Assembly: GCA_902786665.1 (NCBI GenBank)
Contig: CADADN010000030.1
Span: 1 to 43,743 of the forward strand
Reading direction: 5' to 3'
Source: an uncultured Prevotellaceae bacterium
GTDB lineage: Bacteria; Bacteroidota; Bacteroidia; Bacteroidales; Bacteroidaceae
Length of the DNA: 43,743 bases
The translations under genes were made by a program, and so were the position numbers. This document shows positions 1 through 7,380 of the stretch, in pieces. Below the pieces are notes generated by a model that was not told the DNA's origin, searched no databases, and saw nothing but the letters and a program-made list of their open reading frames with translations. Each line of letters starts with the position of its first letter. Position 1 is the stretch's first letter.

Positions 1-240
1 GGGGCAAAGGTAACAAATTAATTCGATTTCACATCATCCTATGATGATTTTTGGTTAGGCTGCGGTGGGGCTTATCCACGGACAATCCCCCCTGAGCCTC
101 TTTTTTCTGAAGCCATTGAATGACAGGTCTACGGACTTTTAGGACTATAAGGACATTTTTTTAGTTACCAAATGAGGATAAAAAATGAATCGTTACTATT
201 ATCTATTTTTGATTACCTACTTAAATAATTGACGAATCAT
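1..240. other. Intergenic region with 9-bp repeat, no gene seen
   Basis: No convincing gene is visible here. Positions 127-154 hold a GTCTAC start followed by units of the form GGACTTTTA / GGACTATAA / GGAC, a 9-bp periodic run. The same composite recurs in inverted orientation at 28672-28704. The stretch just before position 241 is AT-rich and leads into the promoter of the cobalamin operon. Confidence 0.5.
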
Positions 241-271
241 TTTGAGGTGCGCTTTTTTTGATATACCTTTG
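241..271 (+). promoter_or_regulatory. Bacteroidota-type promoter of the cobalamin operon
   Basis: TTTG at 241-244, a 19-base spacer and TACCTTTG at 264-271 fit the Bacteroidota housekeeping sigma consensus (TTTG, about 19, TAnnTTTG). Transcription would start a few bases later, right at the 5' edge of the riboswitch, which is the expected geometry. Confidence 0.75.
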
Positions 272-272
272 C

Positions 273-447
273 ACCCGAAAGGCAATCAGGCGGCCGATGC
301 CGCCTCGATGCAAGGGAATCCGGTGAGAGTCCGGAACAGTTCCTGCTGCTGTAATCCCCATTATGGAGGTTTGCTTGTATGACGCCACTGGCCATGAGGT
401 CGGGAAGGTAAAGCAGACCGGGGAAAGTCAGAAGACCTGCCTGAAAA
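273..447 (+). promoter_or_regulatory. Cobalamin (B12) riboswitch
   Basis: The segment shows the hallmark order of a cobalamin riboswitch: GGGAATCCGGTGAGAGTCC (from about 314), the CTGCTGCTGTAA stretch (about 343-354), GCCACTG (383-389), GGGAAGG (about 401) and the 3' B12-box-like AGTCAGAAGACCTGCC (426-441). It lies between a promoter at 241-271 and the start codon of a TonB-dependent receptor at 497. From knowledge of the class, adenosylcobalamin or another cobalamin binding would lower expression of the downstream genes. No clear intrinsic terminator follows, so control is probably at translation initiation. That last point is inference. Confidence 0.93.
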
Positions 448-496
448 CGAAACGACGCCCGTACAGGAAGATGCGAGGCGTAAAACAACATTTGTT

Positions 497-2635
497 ATGA
501 CACGAAAACTGACAGCAACATTGCTGGCATCATGTTTCTTCGTGGCTGTCAATGCGCAGACCGACATCTGGCGCACGGACAGCCTGCAAGAGGTCGTGGT
601 CACCGGCACCGGCACCGAACACCTGTTGAAGAACGCCCCTGTGCAGACCGAGGTCATCACCAGCAAGATGCTTCGCAACTACGCCGGAAAGAGCCTCGAG
701 GACATCCTATCGGGCTTGATGCCCTCGTTCTCGTTCAACGAAGACGATATGGGTTCGCAGATGCAGATGAACGGCCTCGGCAACAGCTACATCCTCATCC
801 TCATCGACGGCAAACGCATCCACGGCGACGTGGGCGGGCAGAACGACCTCTCGCTCATCGACCCTCAGAACATAGAGAAGATAGAGGTGGTGAAAGGTGC
901 CTCGAGCGCACTCTATGGTTCCGACGCCATCGCCGGCGTGGTGAACATCATCACCAAGCGGCACGACCAAGACGGCGTGTTGGTGGAGAACACCAGCCGC
1001 GTGGGCAGCTACGGCGACCTCAGGCAGCACAACGGCCTCGCCTTGAAATTCGGGAAAGTCAGTTCCTACACCAACTTCCAACTCCAGCATTCCGATGGTT
1101 GGCAGAACACCGCCGTGGAGCATACGGAAGGTTCGGAGCCACCCATCACCGACTCCCGCAACAAGACCGTCAACCGGCACACCAACTGGCAGGTGTCGGA
1201 GCACCTGACCTACACCCCCGTGAAGAACCTGGAGCTCTATGCCGACGGGAGCATCTATTGGAAGCGCATCTACCGCCCCAGCGGCAAATACGCCCACTAC
1301 GACGTGAAGACCTACGATATGAAATACCGCAACGCCTCGCTATCAGCAGGAGGCAAGTGGAAACTGAACAAGACCGACAACATCACGCTCGACATCGACT
1401 GGAACCGCCACGCCTATTACTATCATTTCACGGCTACGACCTTGGTGGAGGACTACGAGAAGAGCAAAGGCACCATCTACTACCCCTATTTCCCCTATCT
1501 CCCCAGCCAGGAAGAGTTGCAGAGCGACCAGCAGCGCACGATGGCACATCTCAAAGGAGTGTTCAGCCTGCCCTACGAGAACCGACTGAGCGCCGGCTTG
1601 GAATACCGTTATGACTGGTTGGAAGCCCCCAACCGTGTGGAAGGCGGAACGGTGAGCGACTGGACCGCAGCCCTCTACGTGCAGGACGAGTTCAACCTCA
1701 TCCCCCACATCAACATCACCGCCGGCTTGCGCCTCAACCAGAACGAGCAGTTCGGCACAAGGCTGACGCCCAAGGTGTCGGCAATGTGGAGCATCGGCAA
1801 TCCCTGGAGGTTGCGCGCCACATGGAGCCAGGGTTTCAAGACCCCTACCACGAAGGAACTCTTCTACCGCTATGTGCGACAGATGAGCGGCACCTATCTC
1901 TATCTAGGCAACACCGACCTGAAGCCACAGGCCAGCAACTACTACGGCATCAGCGGCGAGTACACCTGGCAGGGTCTCAGCGTGACCGTTTCCACCTATT
2001 ACAACAAGGTGGACGACATGATCGCCCTGGTGACCATCCCCAACTACCAAGCCCCGGATGAATACATCGCGATGTACGACCCCGTGAAGACCCGTCAGTA
2101 TCAGAACATCGAGGACGCCAAGACCTATGGCGTGGATGTGAACGTGCGCCACACTTGGAAGGAGTTCGCCTATGGCATAGGGTACAGTTGGCTCGACACC
2201 GAAGCCAACCAGTATGACACGACCCACGACAAGATGACGAAAGTCACCATCGACGGAATGGCACACCACAAGGGCAACCTGTTTGCCACGTGGACCCACG
2301 CCTTCTCACCCGACTACACCCTCGGCCTGGGCGTCTACGGGAAATTCTCCTCCAAGCGATACTACCAGATCGACGGCGACGGGAAAGGATACCAGACATG
2401 GCGGCTCTCCACCACCCACGACTTCGGACATTCGAAGACGATGACCTATCGTGCGGAAGCAGGCATCGACAACATTTTCAACTATGCCGACCGCACCCCG
2501 CACGGCCTTCACTTGGGCACCACGACCCCCGGACGTACGTTCTATGTGTCGTTCAGCATCCGCTTCAACAAGGGGAAGAAATTGAGAAACAACTATAAGT
2601 CTAACTTAAATACAAGAGACAATGAAGAAAATTAA
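497..2635 (+). CDS. btuB: BtuB-like TonB-dependent outer membrane receptor
   Basis: The protein has 712 residues: a signal peptide (residues 1-20, ending VNA before Gln21), a TonB-box-like stretch (about 30-37, EVVVTG), a plug domain (about 45-153, ending in the typical YGSDAIAGVVNIIT segment) and a long beta-barrel ending in aromatic-rich strands. This is the layout of outer membrane receptors that import corrinoids or metal chelates with energy from TonB/ExbBD. The riboswitch directly upstream makes cobalamin or a cobalamin precursor the best substrate guess. The last 14 bases overlap the start of the chelatase gene, so the two are probably translationally coupled. The gene symbol reflects the family and the riboswitch; the exact corrinoid ligand is not shown by the sequence. 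Confidence 0.88.
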   Translation: MTRKLTATLLASCFFVAVNAQTDIWRTDSLQEVVVTGTGTEHLLKNAPVQTEVITSKMLRNYAGKSLEDILSGLMPSFSFNEDDMGSQMQMNGLGNSYILILIDGKRIHGDVGGQNDLSLIDPQNIEKIEVVKGASSALYGSDAIAGVVNIITKRHDQDGVLVENTSRVGSYGDLRQHNGLALKFGKVSSYTNFQLQHSDGWQNTAVEHTEGSEPPITDSRNKTVNRHTNWQVSEHLTYTPVKNLELYADGSIYWKRIYRPSGKYAHYDVKTYDMKYRNASLSAGGKWKLNKTDNITLDIDWNRHAYYYHFTATTLVEDYEKSKGTIYYPYFPYLPSQEELQSDQQRTMAHLKGVFSLPYENRLSAGLEYRYDWLEAPNRVEGGTVSDWTAALYVQDEFNLIPHINITAGLRLNQNEQFGTRLTPKVSAMWSIGNPWRLRATWSQGFKTPTTKELFYRYVRQMSGTYLYLGNTDLKPQASNYYGISGEYTWQGLSVTVSTYYNKVDDMIALVTIPNYQAPDEYIAMYDPVKTRQYQNIEDAKTYGVDVNVRHTWKEFAYGIGYSWLDTEANQYDTTHDKMTKVTIDGMAHHKGNLFATWTHAFSPDYTLGLGVYGKFSSKRYYQIDGDGKGYQTWRLSTTHDFGHSKTMTYRAEAGIDNIFNYADRTPHGLHLGTTTPGRTFYVSFSIRFNKGKKLRNNYKSNLNTRDNEEN

Positions 2636-3719
2636 GTTTTTGATGATTGCCATGCTGGCAATCTGCGGTGCAATGAGTTTCACCGCTTGTAGTGACGATG
2701 ATGACGACAAAGTAGAAAACAACTATGTCATCTACCAGAATGCCGTCAACCAAACCGTGAAGTCGCAGAAGAAGAACTCGAAGGTCATCCTCCTCGTCGC
2801 CTTCGGTTCCACATGGCAGCAGGCATACGATGCCTTCGACACCACGGTGGAAGCCTACAAGGCCGCCTTCCCCGGCTACGACGTGTTCCTTTCCTTCTCC
2901 TCCGCCATCTGCATCAACCGCGCCGCAGCTGGAGAGAATGTGAAGCCCCGCAATTTCTACGCACCCCCGTTCTGGCTCAACGCCTTCGCACAGGATGGTG
3001 TGAAATACTCCGAAATCGTGGTGCAGTCGCTGCAGGTCATCCCCGGTGAGGAATACACCCGCGTAATCAACTACATCAAGGACTTCGCCAACAACGCCAA
3101 TGGCGACATCGATGACAAGTACCTGGCCAATGTGACGCTCAAGCTCGGCGTGCCCCTGCTCCAGGATGCAGAGAAGGACGTCAACAACGTGGCCGCCCAG
3201 CTCAACGGACTCTATGCCAACCAAGCGAGGGAAGGCGTCGTGGCATTCATGGGACACGGCAACCCCGACTCCTACGACACCTACAAGGCCAATGTGCGCT
3301 ACACCCAACTCGAGGAGGCACTCCAGAAATACAGCAAGAACTACTATGTGGGCACTGTCGACATGATGGAGAATTTCAAGACCAATGTACTCCAACGCAT
3401 GCAGGCCAACGGCATTATGAACGGCAAGGTGTTCTGCCACCCGCTGATGTCCATCGACGGCGACCATGGCCACAACGACATGGCCGGTGACGACGATGCC
3501 TGGAACAACGGCTATAAGGCAAACGAAGAAGGCGAAGTGGAAGACACCAGCTGGAAGATGTATTTCCACAACATGGGCTACACCTGCGACAACTCCACCA
3601 TGATAGAGAAGGGCCTGCTTGAACTGCCCGCCATCCGTCAGATCTGGATGAGCCACACCAAGGATGCCATCAACGGCGAACCTCTCGACTACTACCACTC
3701 AAAGAATCCTGAAGAATAA
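2622..3719 (+). CDS. cbiK: CbiK-type chelatase made as a lipoprotein
   Basis: The protein has 365 residues and belongs to the CbiK family (sirohydrochlorin cobaltochelatase, class II chelatase fold). It starts with a lipoprotein signal peptide (FTAC, lipidated Cys23) and an acidic linker, so it should sit on a membrane outside the cytoplasm, unlike cytoplasmic CbiK of B12 synthesis. Family motifs are present: VAFGS near residue 60, FMGHGNP with His212, GTVDM near 244-248, and GDHGHNDMAGD with His282. The two histidines match the metal-binding histidines of CbiK; the usual glutamate between them seems replaced by Asp247. Porphyromonas IhtB, a lipoprotein of the same family beside a TonB receptor, was linked to haem handling. 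The riboswitch here favours a corrinoid or cobalt role instead. The substrate is unproven. Confidence 0.85.
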   Translation: MKKIKFLMIAMLAICGAMSFTACSDDDDDKVENNYVIYQNAVNQTVKSQKKNSKVILLVAFGSTWQQAYDAFDTTVEAYKAAFPGYDVFLSFSSAICINRAAAGENVKPRNFYAPPFWLNAFAQDGVKYSEIVVQSLQVIPGEEYTRVINYIKDFANNANGDIDDKYLANVTLKLGVPLLQDAEKDVNNVAAQLNGLYANQAREGVVAFMGHGNPDSYDTYKANVRYTQLEEALQKYSKNYYVGTVDMMENFKTNVLQRMQANGIMNGKVFCHPLMSIDGDHGHNDMAGDDDAWNNGYKANEEGEVEDTSWKMYFHNMGYTCDNSTMIEKGLLELPAIRQIWMSHTKDAINGEPLDYYHSKNPEE

Positions 3720-3727
3720 GCATTCTC

Positions 3728-5800
3728 ATGACTCATAGAAGCATTTGTTTGCTCATGGCAGCACTCCTCACGGGGAGTGCTGCCTTTTCCCAAATACACC
3801 AGACGACACGGCACGACTCGTCGTCGGTGAACCGGTCTTACAACCTCAACCCCATAGTGGTCACCGGCTCCGGCCATCACCAGCGGTTGAAGTCGACAGC
3901 CACCCCCGTCCACGTCCTTGGCAGCCAGGAAATCCACGAGCAGGGCATCACCACCTTCGACGCCGCCATCCAGAGGATGATGCCCCAGGTGTCGATGGCG
4001 CCCAACTCCATGGGGACGTTCCTCCGTCTGAACGGGCTGGGCAACAAATACATCCTCATCCTCATCAACGGTCAGAAACTATCCGGAGACATCTCCAACA
4101 ACGTGGACCTCAACCGCATCAACATGGCCAGGGTGAAGCGTATCGAGGTGCTCGACGGCGCGGCCTCCTCGCTCTATGGCAGCGATGCCATCGCCGGTGT
4201 CATCAACATCATCACCGACCAACCCACGCAAGACTTCATCAACGTCGTTTCCGACACCCGTGTCTCTGGGCATGGCCAACTGACGGAGTCTGTCACCCTC
4301 GACATCTTCAAAAACGGATTCGGTTCCTACACCACCTTCACACACGACCGCGCCGACAGTTATCAAAACAATGGTTTGGAATATGTGAAGGGGTCGGACA
4401 CGGAAACCCAGGCGACCATCGCCCCACTCTTCACCGGCTACCGCTCCAACCTCCTGGCGCAGAAGTTCACCTACGCCCCCAACCGCCATCTTGCACTGAA
4501 TGCCGGCATCGACTATTCCTACAAAATCACCGACCGCCCGGATACCCGCGCCGACATCACAGGAGGCACCGACTATGAGATGCGCTACAAGGGACTGCGA
4601 TGGAACGTAGGCGGCATATACAAGTTCTCCAGCAAGAACTCCCTGCAGGCAGACTTCGTCTCAGACCGTTACCGCTACGGCAAGGAGTATGACGTGGAGA
4701 CCAAGACCTACGCCATAGGCGACTATGTGCAGTCGAAGAAGCAAAGGCAGACGGAACTGGAACTGAAAGCCATCCTGGGACTTCTCCCCCACTCCACCAC
4801 CATCTTCGGCGCCGACTGGCGGCAAGACTTCCTGACGGCCACCTCAGGCAACATCGACCAAAGCGTGTATACCATTTCCGCATACGCCCAACACGAGACC
4901 CAGCTCCTCAAGAACCTCACCGCCACCGTGGGACTGCGCCTGACCCACCACGAGACCTTCGACCAGCAATTCACCCCGAAAGCCACACTGATGTATGCAC
5001 CGGGCAACTTCCGCTTCCGCGCCACCTATTCCGCAGGATTCAGGGCACCCGGACTCGACGAACTCTATTACCATTATTTCTCCGTCAACAGGGGCAAGGC
5101 GCAAATCAGCTTCGGCAACAAGAACCTCTCTCCTGAGAAAAGCAACTACTTCGCCCTGAACGCGGAATACCGCACCCATGTCATCGCTGCCAGCGTGACG
5201 GGATATTGGAACCGCATCAACGACATGGTGGTGAAAGACAATGTCGATGTCAATGAAGGCTCCCTGGCGATGTTGAGAAAGGAATTCCCAGAGATGACCG
5301 ACGACCAGGCGGCGAAACTGGAACATTACGCCCTCTACCAGAACAGCGACAGGGGAGACGTGAAAGGCCTGCAAGTCAACGTCTCAGCCAACCTCTTCAA
5401 AGGCTTCAACCTTTCGGTGAATTACGCCTGCACGTATGCCCGCACGAAGAGCGGCGAGCAGTGGAGCGTGCTTGAGCGCAGCGTGCGCAACGCCGCCACC
5501 ATCGCCGCCAACTATCACCGCACATGGGGAAAATATGGGTTGAACGTCAACCTGAACGGCAGACTGCAGTCGAAAACCTACTACCCCGACTACGAGGATG
5601 CGCCTGGCTACGGCGTGTGGGGCATCCATACCACGCATTCCTTCGATTGCACACAATGGGCTTTCATCGAACCCAGCATCGGTGTGGACAACCTCTTCGA
5701 CAGGGTGGACCGCCGCATCGACTCCACCAAGCGCAAATACGCCCTCTACAGTCCTGGAAGGATGGTGGTGGTGGGACTCAAAATCAAACTCAAGAAATAA
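3728..5800 (+). CDS. Second TonB-dependent receptor of the B12 operon
   Basis: The protein has 690 residues: a signal peptide (about 1-21), a TonB-box-like LNPIVVTG (40-47), a plug domain (about 55-165) with YGSDAIAGVINIIT, then a beta-barrel. It begins 8 bases after the chelatase stop codon, so it belongs to the same riboswitch-controlled operon. It resembles the first receptor in plug motifs (LNGLGNKYILILING versus MNGLGNSYILILIDG) but differs clearly elsewhere, so it is a diverged paralogue rather than a recent duplicate. Two receptors around one extracytoplasmic chelatase suggest they import different forms of the ligand, for example the substrate and product of the chelatase, or different corrinoids. 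This division of labour is inference. Confidence 0.85.
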   Translation: MTHRSICLLMAALLTGSAAFSQIHQTTRHDSSSVNRSYNLNPIVVTGSGHHQRLKSTATPVHVLGSQEIHEQGITTFDAAIQRMMPQVSMAPNSMGTFLRLNGLGNKYILILINGQKLSGDISNNVDLNRINMARVKRIEVLDGAASSLYGSDAIAGVINIITDQPTQDFINVVSDTRVSGHGQLTESVTLDIFKNGFGSYTTFTHDRADSYQNNGLEYVKGSDTETQATIAPLFTGYRSNLLAQKFTYAPNRHLALNAGIDYSYKITDRPDTRADITGGTDYEMRYKGLRWNVGGIYKFSSKNSLQADFVSDRYRYGKEYDVETKTYAIGDYVQSKKQRQTELELKAILGLLPHSTTIFGADWRQDFLTATSGNIDQSVYTISAYAQHETQLLKNLTATVGLRLTHHETFDQQFTPKATLMYAPGNFRFRATYSAGFRAPGLDELYYHYFSVNRGKAQISFGNKNLSPEKSNYFALNAEYRTHVIAASVTGYWNRINDMVVKDNVDVNEGSLAMLRKEFPEMTDDQAAKLEHYALYQNSDRGDVKGLQVNVSANLFKGFNLSVNYACTYARTKSGEQWSVLERSVRNAATIAANYHRTWGKYGLNVNLNGRLQSKTYYPDYEDAPGYGVWGIHTTHSFDCTQWAFIEPSIGVDNLFDRVDRRIDSTKRKYALYSPGRMVVVGLKIKLKK

Positions 5801-5810
5801 CAACGCAACG

Positions 5811-6923
5811 ATGTTACAAGGACACGGCGACGACACATACGACCATCCCGGGATAAGAAGCAATTTCAGTTCAAACATCTTCCCCCATGCCGACCTGACG
5901 GGGTTGAAAGCCCATCTAAAAAGGAAACTGGACCTTATTGAACGTTATCCCGAACCCGAACCACGCTCGCTTGAAAAAGTCATAGCGAGAAAGCACGGGA
6001 TTTCCTCCGACAACGTCCTTGTCACCAACGGTGCCACAGACGCCATCTATCTCATCGCCCAGACTGCCGCAAAAAACCATCACACCCATTTCTGTGTCGG
6101 ACCACTTCCCACCTTTAGGGAATACGAGGACGCCTGCCGGATGTTCGGTTTAGCACAAGTAAATGGATGTGATGGTTCCAAGAAGGCAGGCCGCACCATC
6201 CTTTGGCTCTGCAACCCCAACAACCCGACGGGTGACTTATACCCCAAAGCGGAATTGGTAGACTATGCCCGAAGGTACGGCCTCGTTGTCATCGACCAGT
6301 CTTATGAAGACTATACGTTGGAACAGGTGATGACCCATCAGGAAGCAGCAGCATCATGCAACATCGTGCAACTTCACTCGTTGACCAAGACCTATGCCGT
6401 TCCCGGCCTACGCATCGGCTATGTCGTAGCACCACAACCCATCATCGCCCGGCTTCGGGAAAACGTCAGGCCCTGGGCGGTCAACGCCCTAGCCATAGAG
6501 GCCGGCCTCTGGCTGATGGAAAACGACATCTGCGTGTTGCAAGACCCTAAAGACCCTAAAGACCCCAAAGACCTTAAAGACCCTAAGGACCTTAAAGACC
6601 TTAAAGACCCTAAAGACCCCACCTTCCCCCAAAGCCATAGCGGCCTCCGCGCCCTCCTTGCCGAGACCCGACGTCTGCGTGAAATGCTCAACCAAATCCC
6701 GGGCATCACCGCCGCTGAGACGCAAACTAATTTCTTCCTGGTGGAAATGGCATCGAAAAGCGCTGCCGAACTGAAAGACCACCTTGCCCAAAAGCATCAT
6801 ATCCTCATCCGTGACGCCTCCAATTTCCGAGGACTCACACCCCGACATTTCCGCATATCCACACAACACCCCGATGAAAACACCTGTTTGGCTGATGCCA
6901 TCAGGGAATTCATGCTTTTATGA
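5811..6923 (+). CDS. cobD: CobD-like PLP enzyme (threonine-phosphate decarboxylase family) with tandem repeat
   Basis: The protein has 370 residues and is a fold-type I PLP enzyme of the histidinol-phosphate aminotransferase / CobD family. Visible motifs are NPNNPTG (135-141) and SLTKTYAVPGLRIGY, in which Lys193 should carry PLP. CobD makes (R)-1-amino-2-propanol phosphate, the linker of the cobalamin nucleotide loop, which fits salvage of incomplete corrinoids imported by the upstream receptors. The ATG at 5811 was chosen because it lies 10 bases after the receptor stop; the reading frame is open further upstream, but that part runs through the receptor gene. Residues 245-270 are an unusual lysine/aspartate run of KDP and KDL units encoded by a 9-bp tandem repeat, in a region where relatives have a short loop. 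An aminotransferase activity cannot be excluded. Confidence 0.82.
   Translation: MLQGHGDDTYDHPGIRSNFSSNIFPHADLTGLKAHLKRKLDLIERYPEPEPRSLEKVIARKHGISSDNVLVTNGATDAIYLIAQTAAKNHHTHFCVGPLPTFREYEDACRMFGLAQVNGCDGSKKAGRTILWLCNPNNPTGDLYPKAELVDYARRYGLVVIDQSYEDYTLEQVMTHQEAAASCNIVQLHSLTKTYAVPGLRIGYVVAPQPIIARLRENVRPWAVNALAIEAGLWLMENDICVLQDPKDPKDPKDLKDPKDLKDLKDPKDPTFPQSHSGLRALLAETRRLREMLNQIPGITAAETQTNFFLVEMASKSAAELKDHLAQKHHILIRDASNFRGLTPRHFRISTQHPDENTCLADAIREFMLL
6543..6620 (+). repeat. In-frame 9-bp tandem repeat in the CobD-like gene
   Basis: About 8.7 copies of a 9-bp unit (GACCCTAAA, GACCTTAAA, GACCCCAAA) encode Asp-Pro-Lys or Asp-Leu-Lys triplets. Because the unit is three codons long, gain or loss of copies would keep the reading frame. 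The unit resembles the GGACTATAA repeats at 127-154 and 28672-28704. Confidence 0.9.
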
Positions 6924-7177
6924 AAAGCCCCCACTCCCACTCAACTGACCCCACTTAATCATCATTCCTTAACATTTTTTCGTGCTGTGCGGTTGCCCGT
7001 TCCAAAATGGTGGAAAAATTGTTGTTTTTAATATCGTGAGCACCCCAAAACGCCCAAAAGTGCAATGATGCCATACGGACATGCATGAAGCTAGTCCCTT
7101 CATTTTTGGGGGACATTCTCAACAAGGTTAGCAAAAACGCCAAATCGAAAAAAAGTACAGATAATGACGATTTTAGC

Positions 7178-7223
7178 GGATTACAAATCCTGATATTATT
7201 TACATCGGGATTGCAAATCCCGA
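7178..7223. repeat. REP-like pair of GGATT-AAATCC palindromes
   Basis: The first dyad is GGATT-ACA-AATCC (7178-7190). The second is TCGGGATT-GCA-AATCCCGA (7205-7223), a perfect 8-bp stem with a 3-base loop. Paired GGATTnnAAATCC palindromes resemble repetitive extragenic palindromes mobilised by Y1 (RAYT) transposases, but no transposase gene is present here, so this is a tentative call. Confidence 0.45.
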
Positions 7224-7225
7224 TG

Positions 7226-7274
7226 AACATTCATGGCGCTAGTTGTACAAGCAGAACATTCTTGGCGCTAGTTG
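7226..7274. repeat. Two-copy 29-bp-period direct repeat
   Basis: AACATTCATGGCGCTAGTTG (7226-7245) and AACATTCTTGGCGCTAGTTG (7255-7274) differ at one base and start 29 bases apart. The repeat lies about 50 bases upstream of the lyase promoter. It may be an operator with two sites or a fragment of a dispersed element. Confidence 0.55.
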
Positions 7275-7322
7275 CAGACAACCGCACAATAGGCTTTTTT
7301 TCAACCTTAAAGGACGAAAAAT

Positions 7323-7353
7323 TTTGTTGCAAAAAATGTTTTTCGTAATTTTG
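7323..7353 (+). promoter_or_regulatory. Promoter of the rhamnogalacturonan lyase gene
   Basis: TTTG (7323-7326), exactly 19 bases, then TAATTTTG (7346-7353) match the Bacteroidota consensus. The start codon at 7381 follows at a normal leader distance. This supports the ATG at 7381 over the in-frame codons further upstream. Confidence 0.7.
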
Positions 7354-7380
7354 CGGAAAAATAAGCAAACTACTAAAAAA

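Larger units (their letters stand above)
6924..7322. other. Intergenic region with REP-like palindromes and direct repeats
   Basis: No gene is supported. The region holds a copy of the dispersed GGACATGCATGAAG motif (7078-7101), two GGATTnnAAATCC dyads (7178-7190 and 7205-7223), and a 29-bp-spaced direct repeat AACATTCnTGGCGCTAGTTG (7226-7245 and 7255-7274) shortly upstream of the rhamnogalacturonan lyase promoter. No clear intrinsic terminator was found after the CobD-like gene. Confidence 0.5.

Noticed and set aside
2601-3698. A 365-codon open frame on the minus strand opposite the chelatase
   Set aside because: The chelatase on the plus strand has clear family motifs; the antisense frame has none.
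5598-5810. Upstream extension of the CobD-like gene
   Set aside because: These 71 codons run inside the second receptor gene in another frame and do not resemble the N-terminus of PLP enzymes; the ATG at 5811 fits better.
7226-7274. A possible CRISPR array
   Set aside because: Only two copies of a short direct repeat exist, with a 9-base gap and no cas genes.
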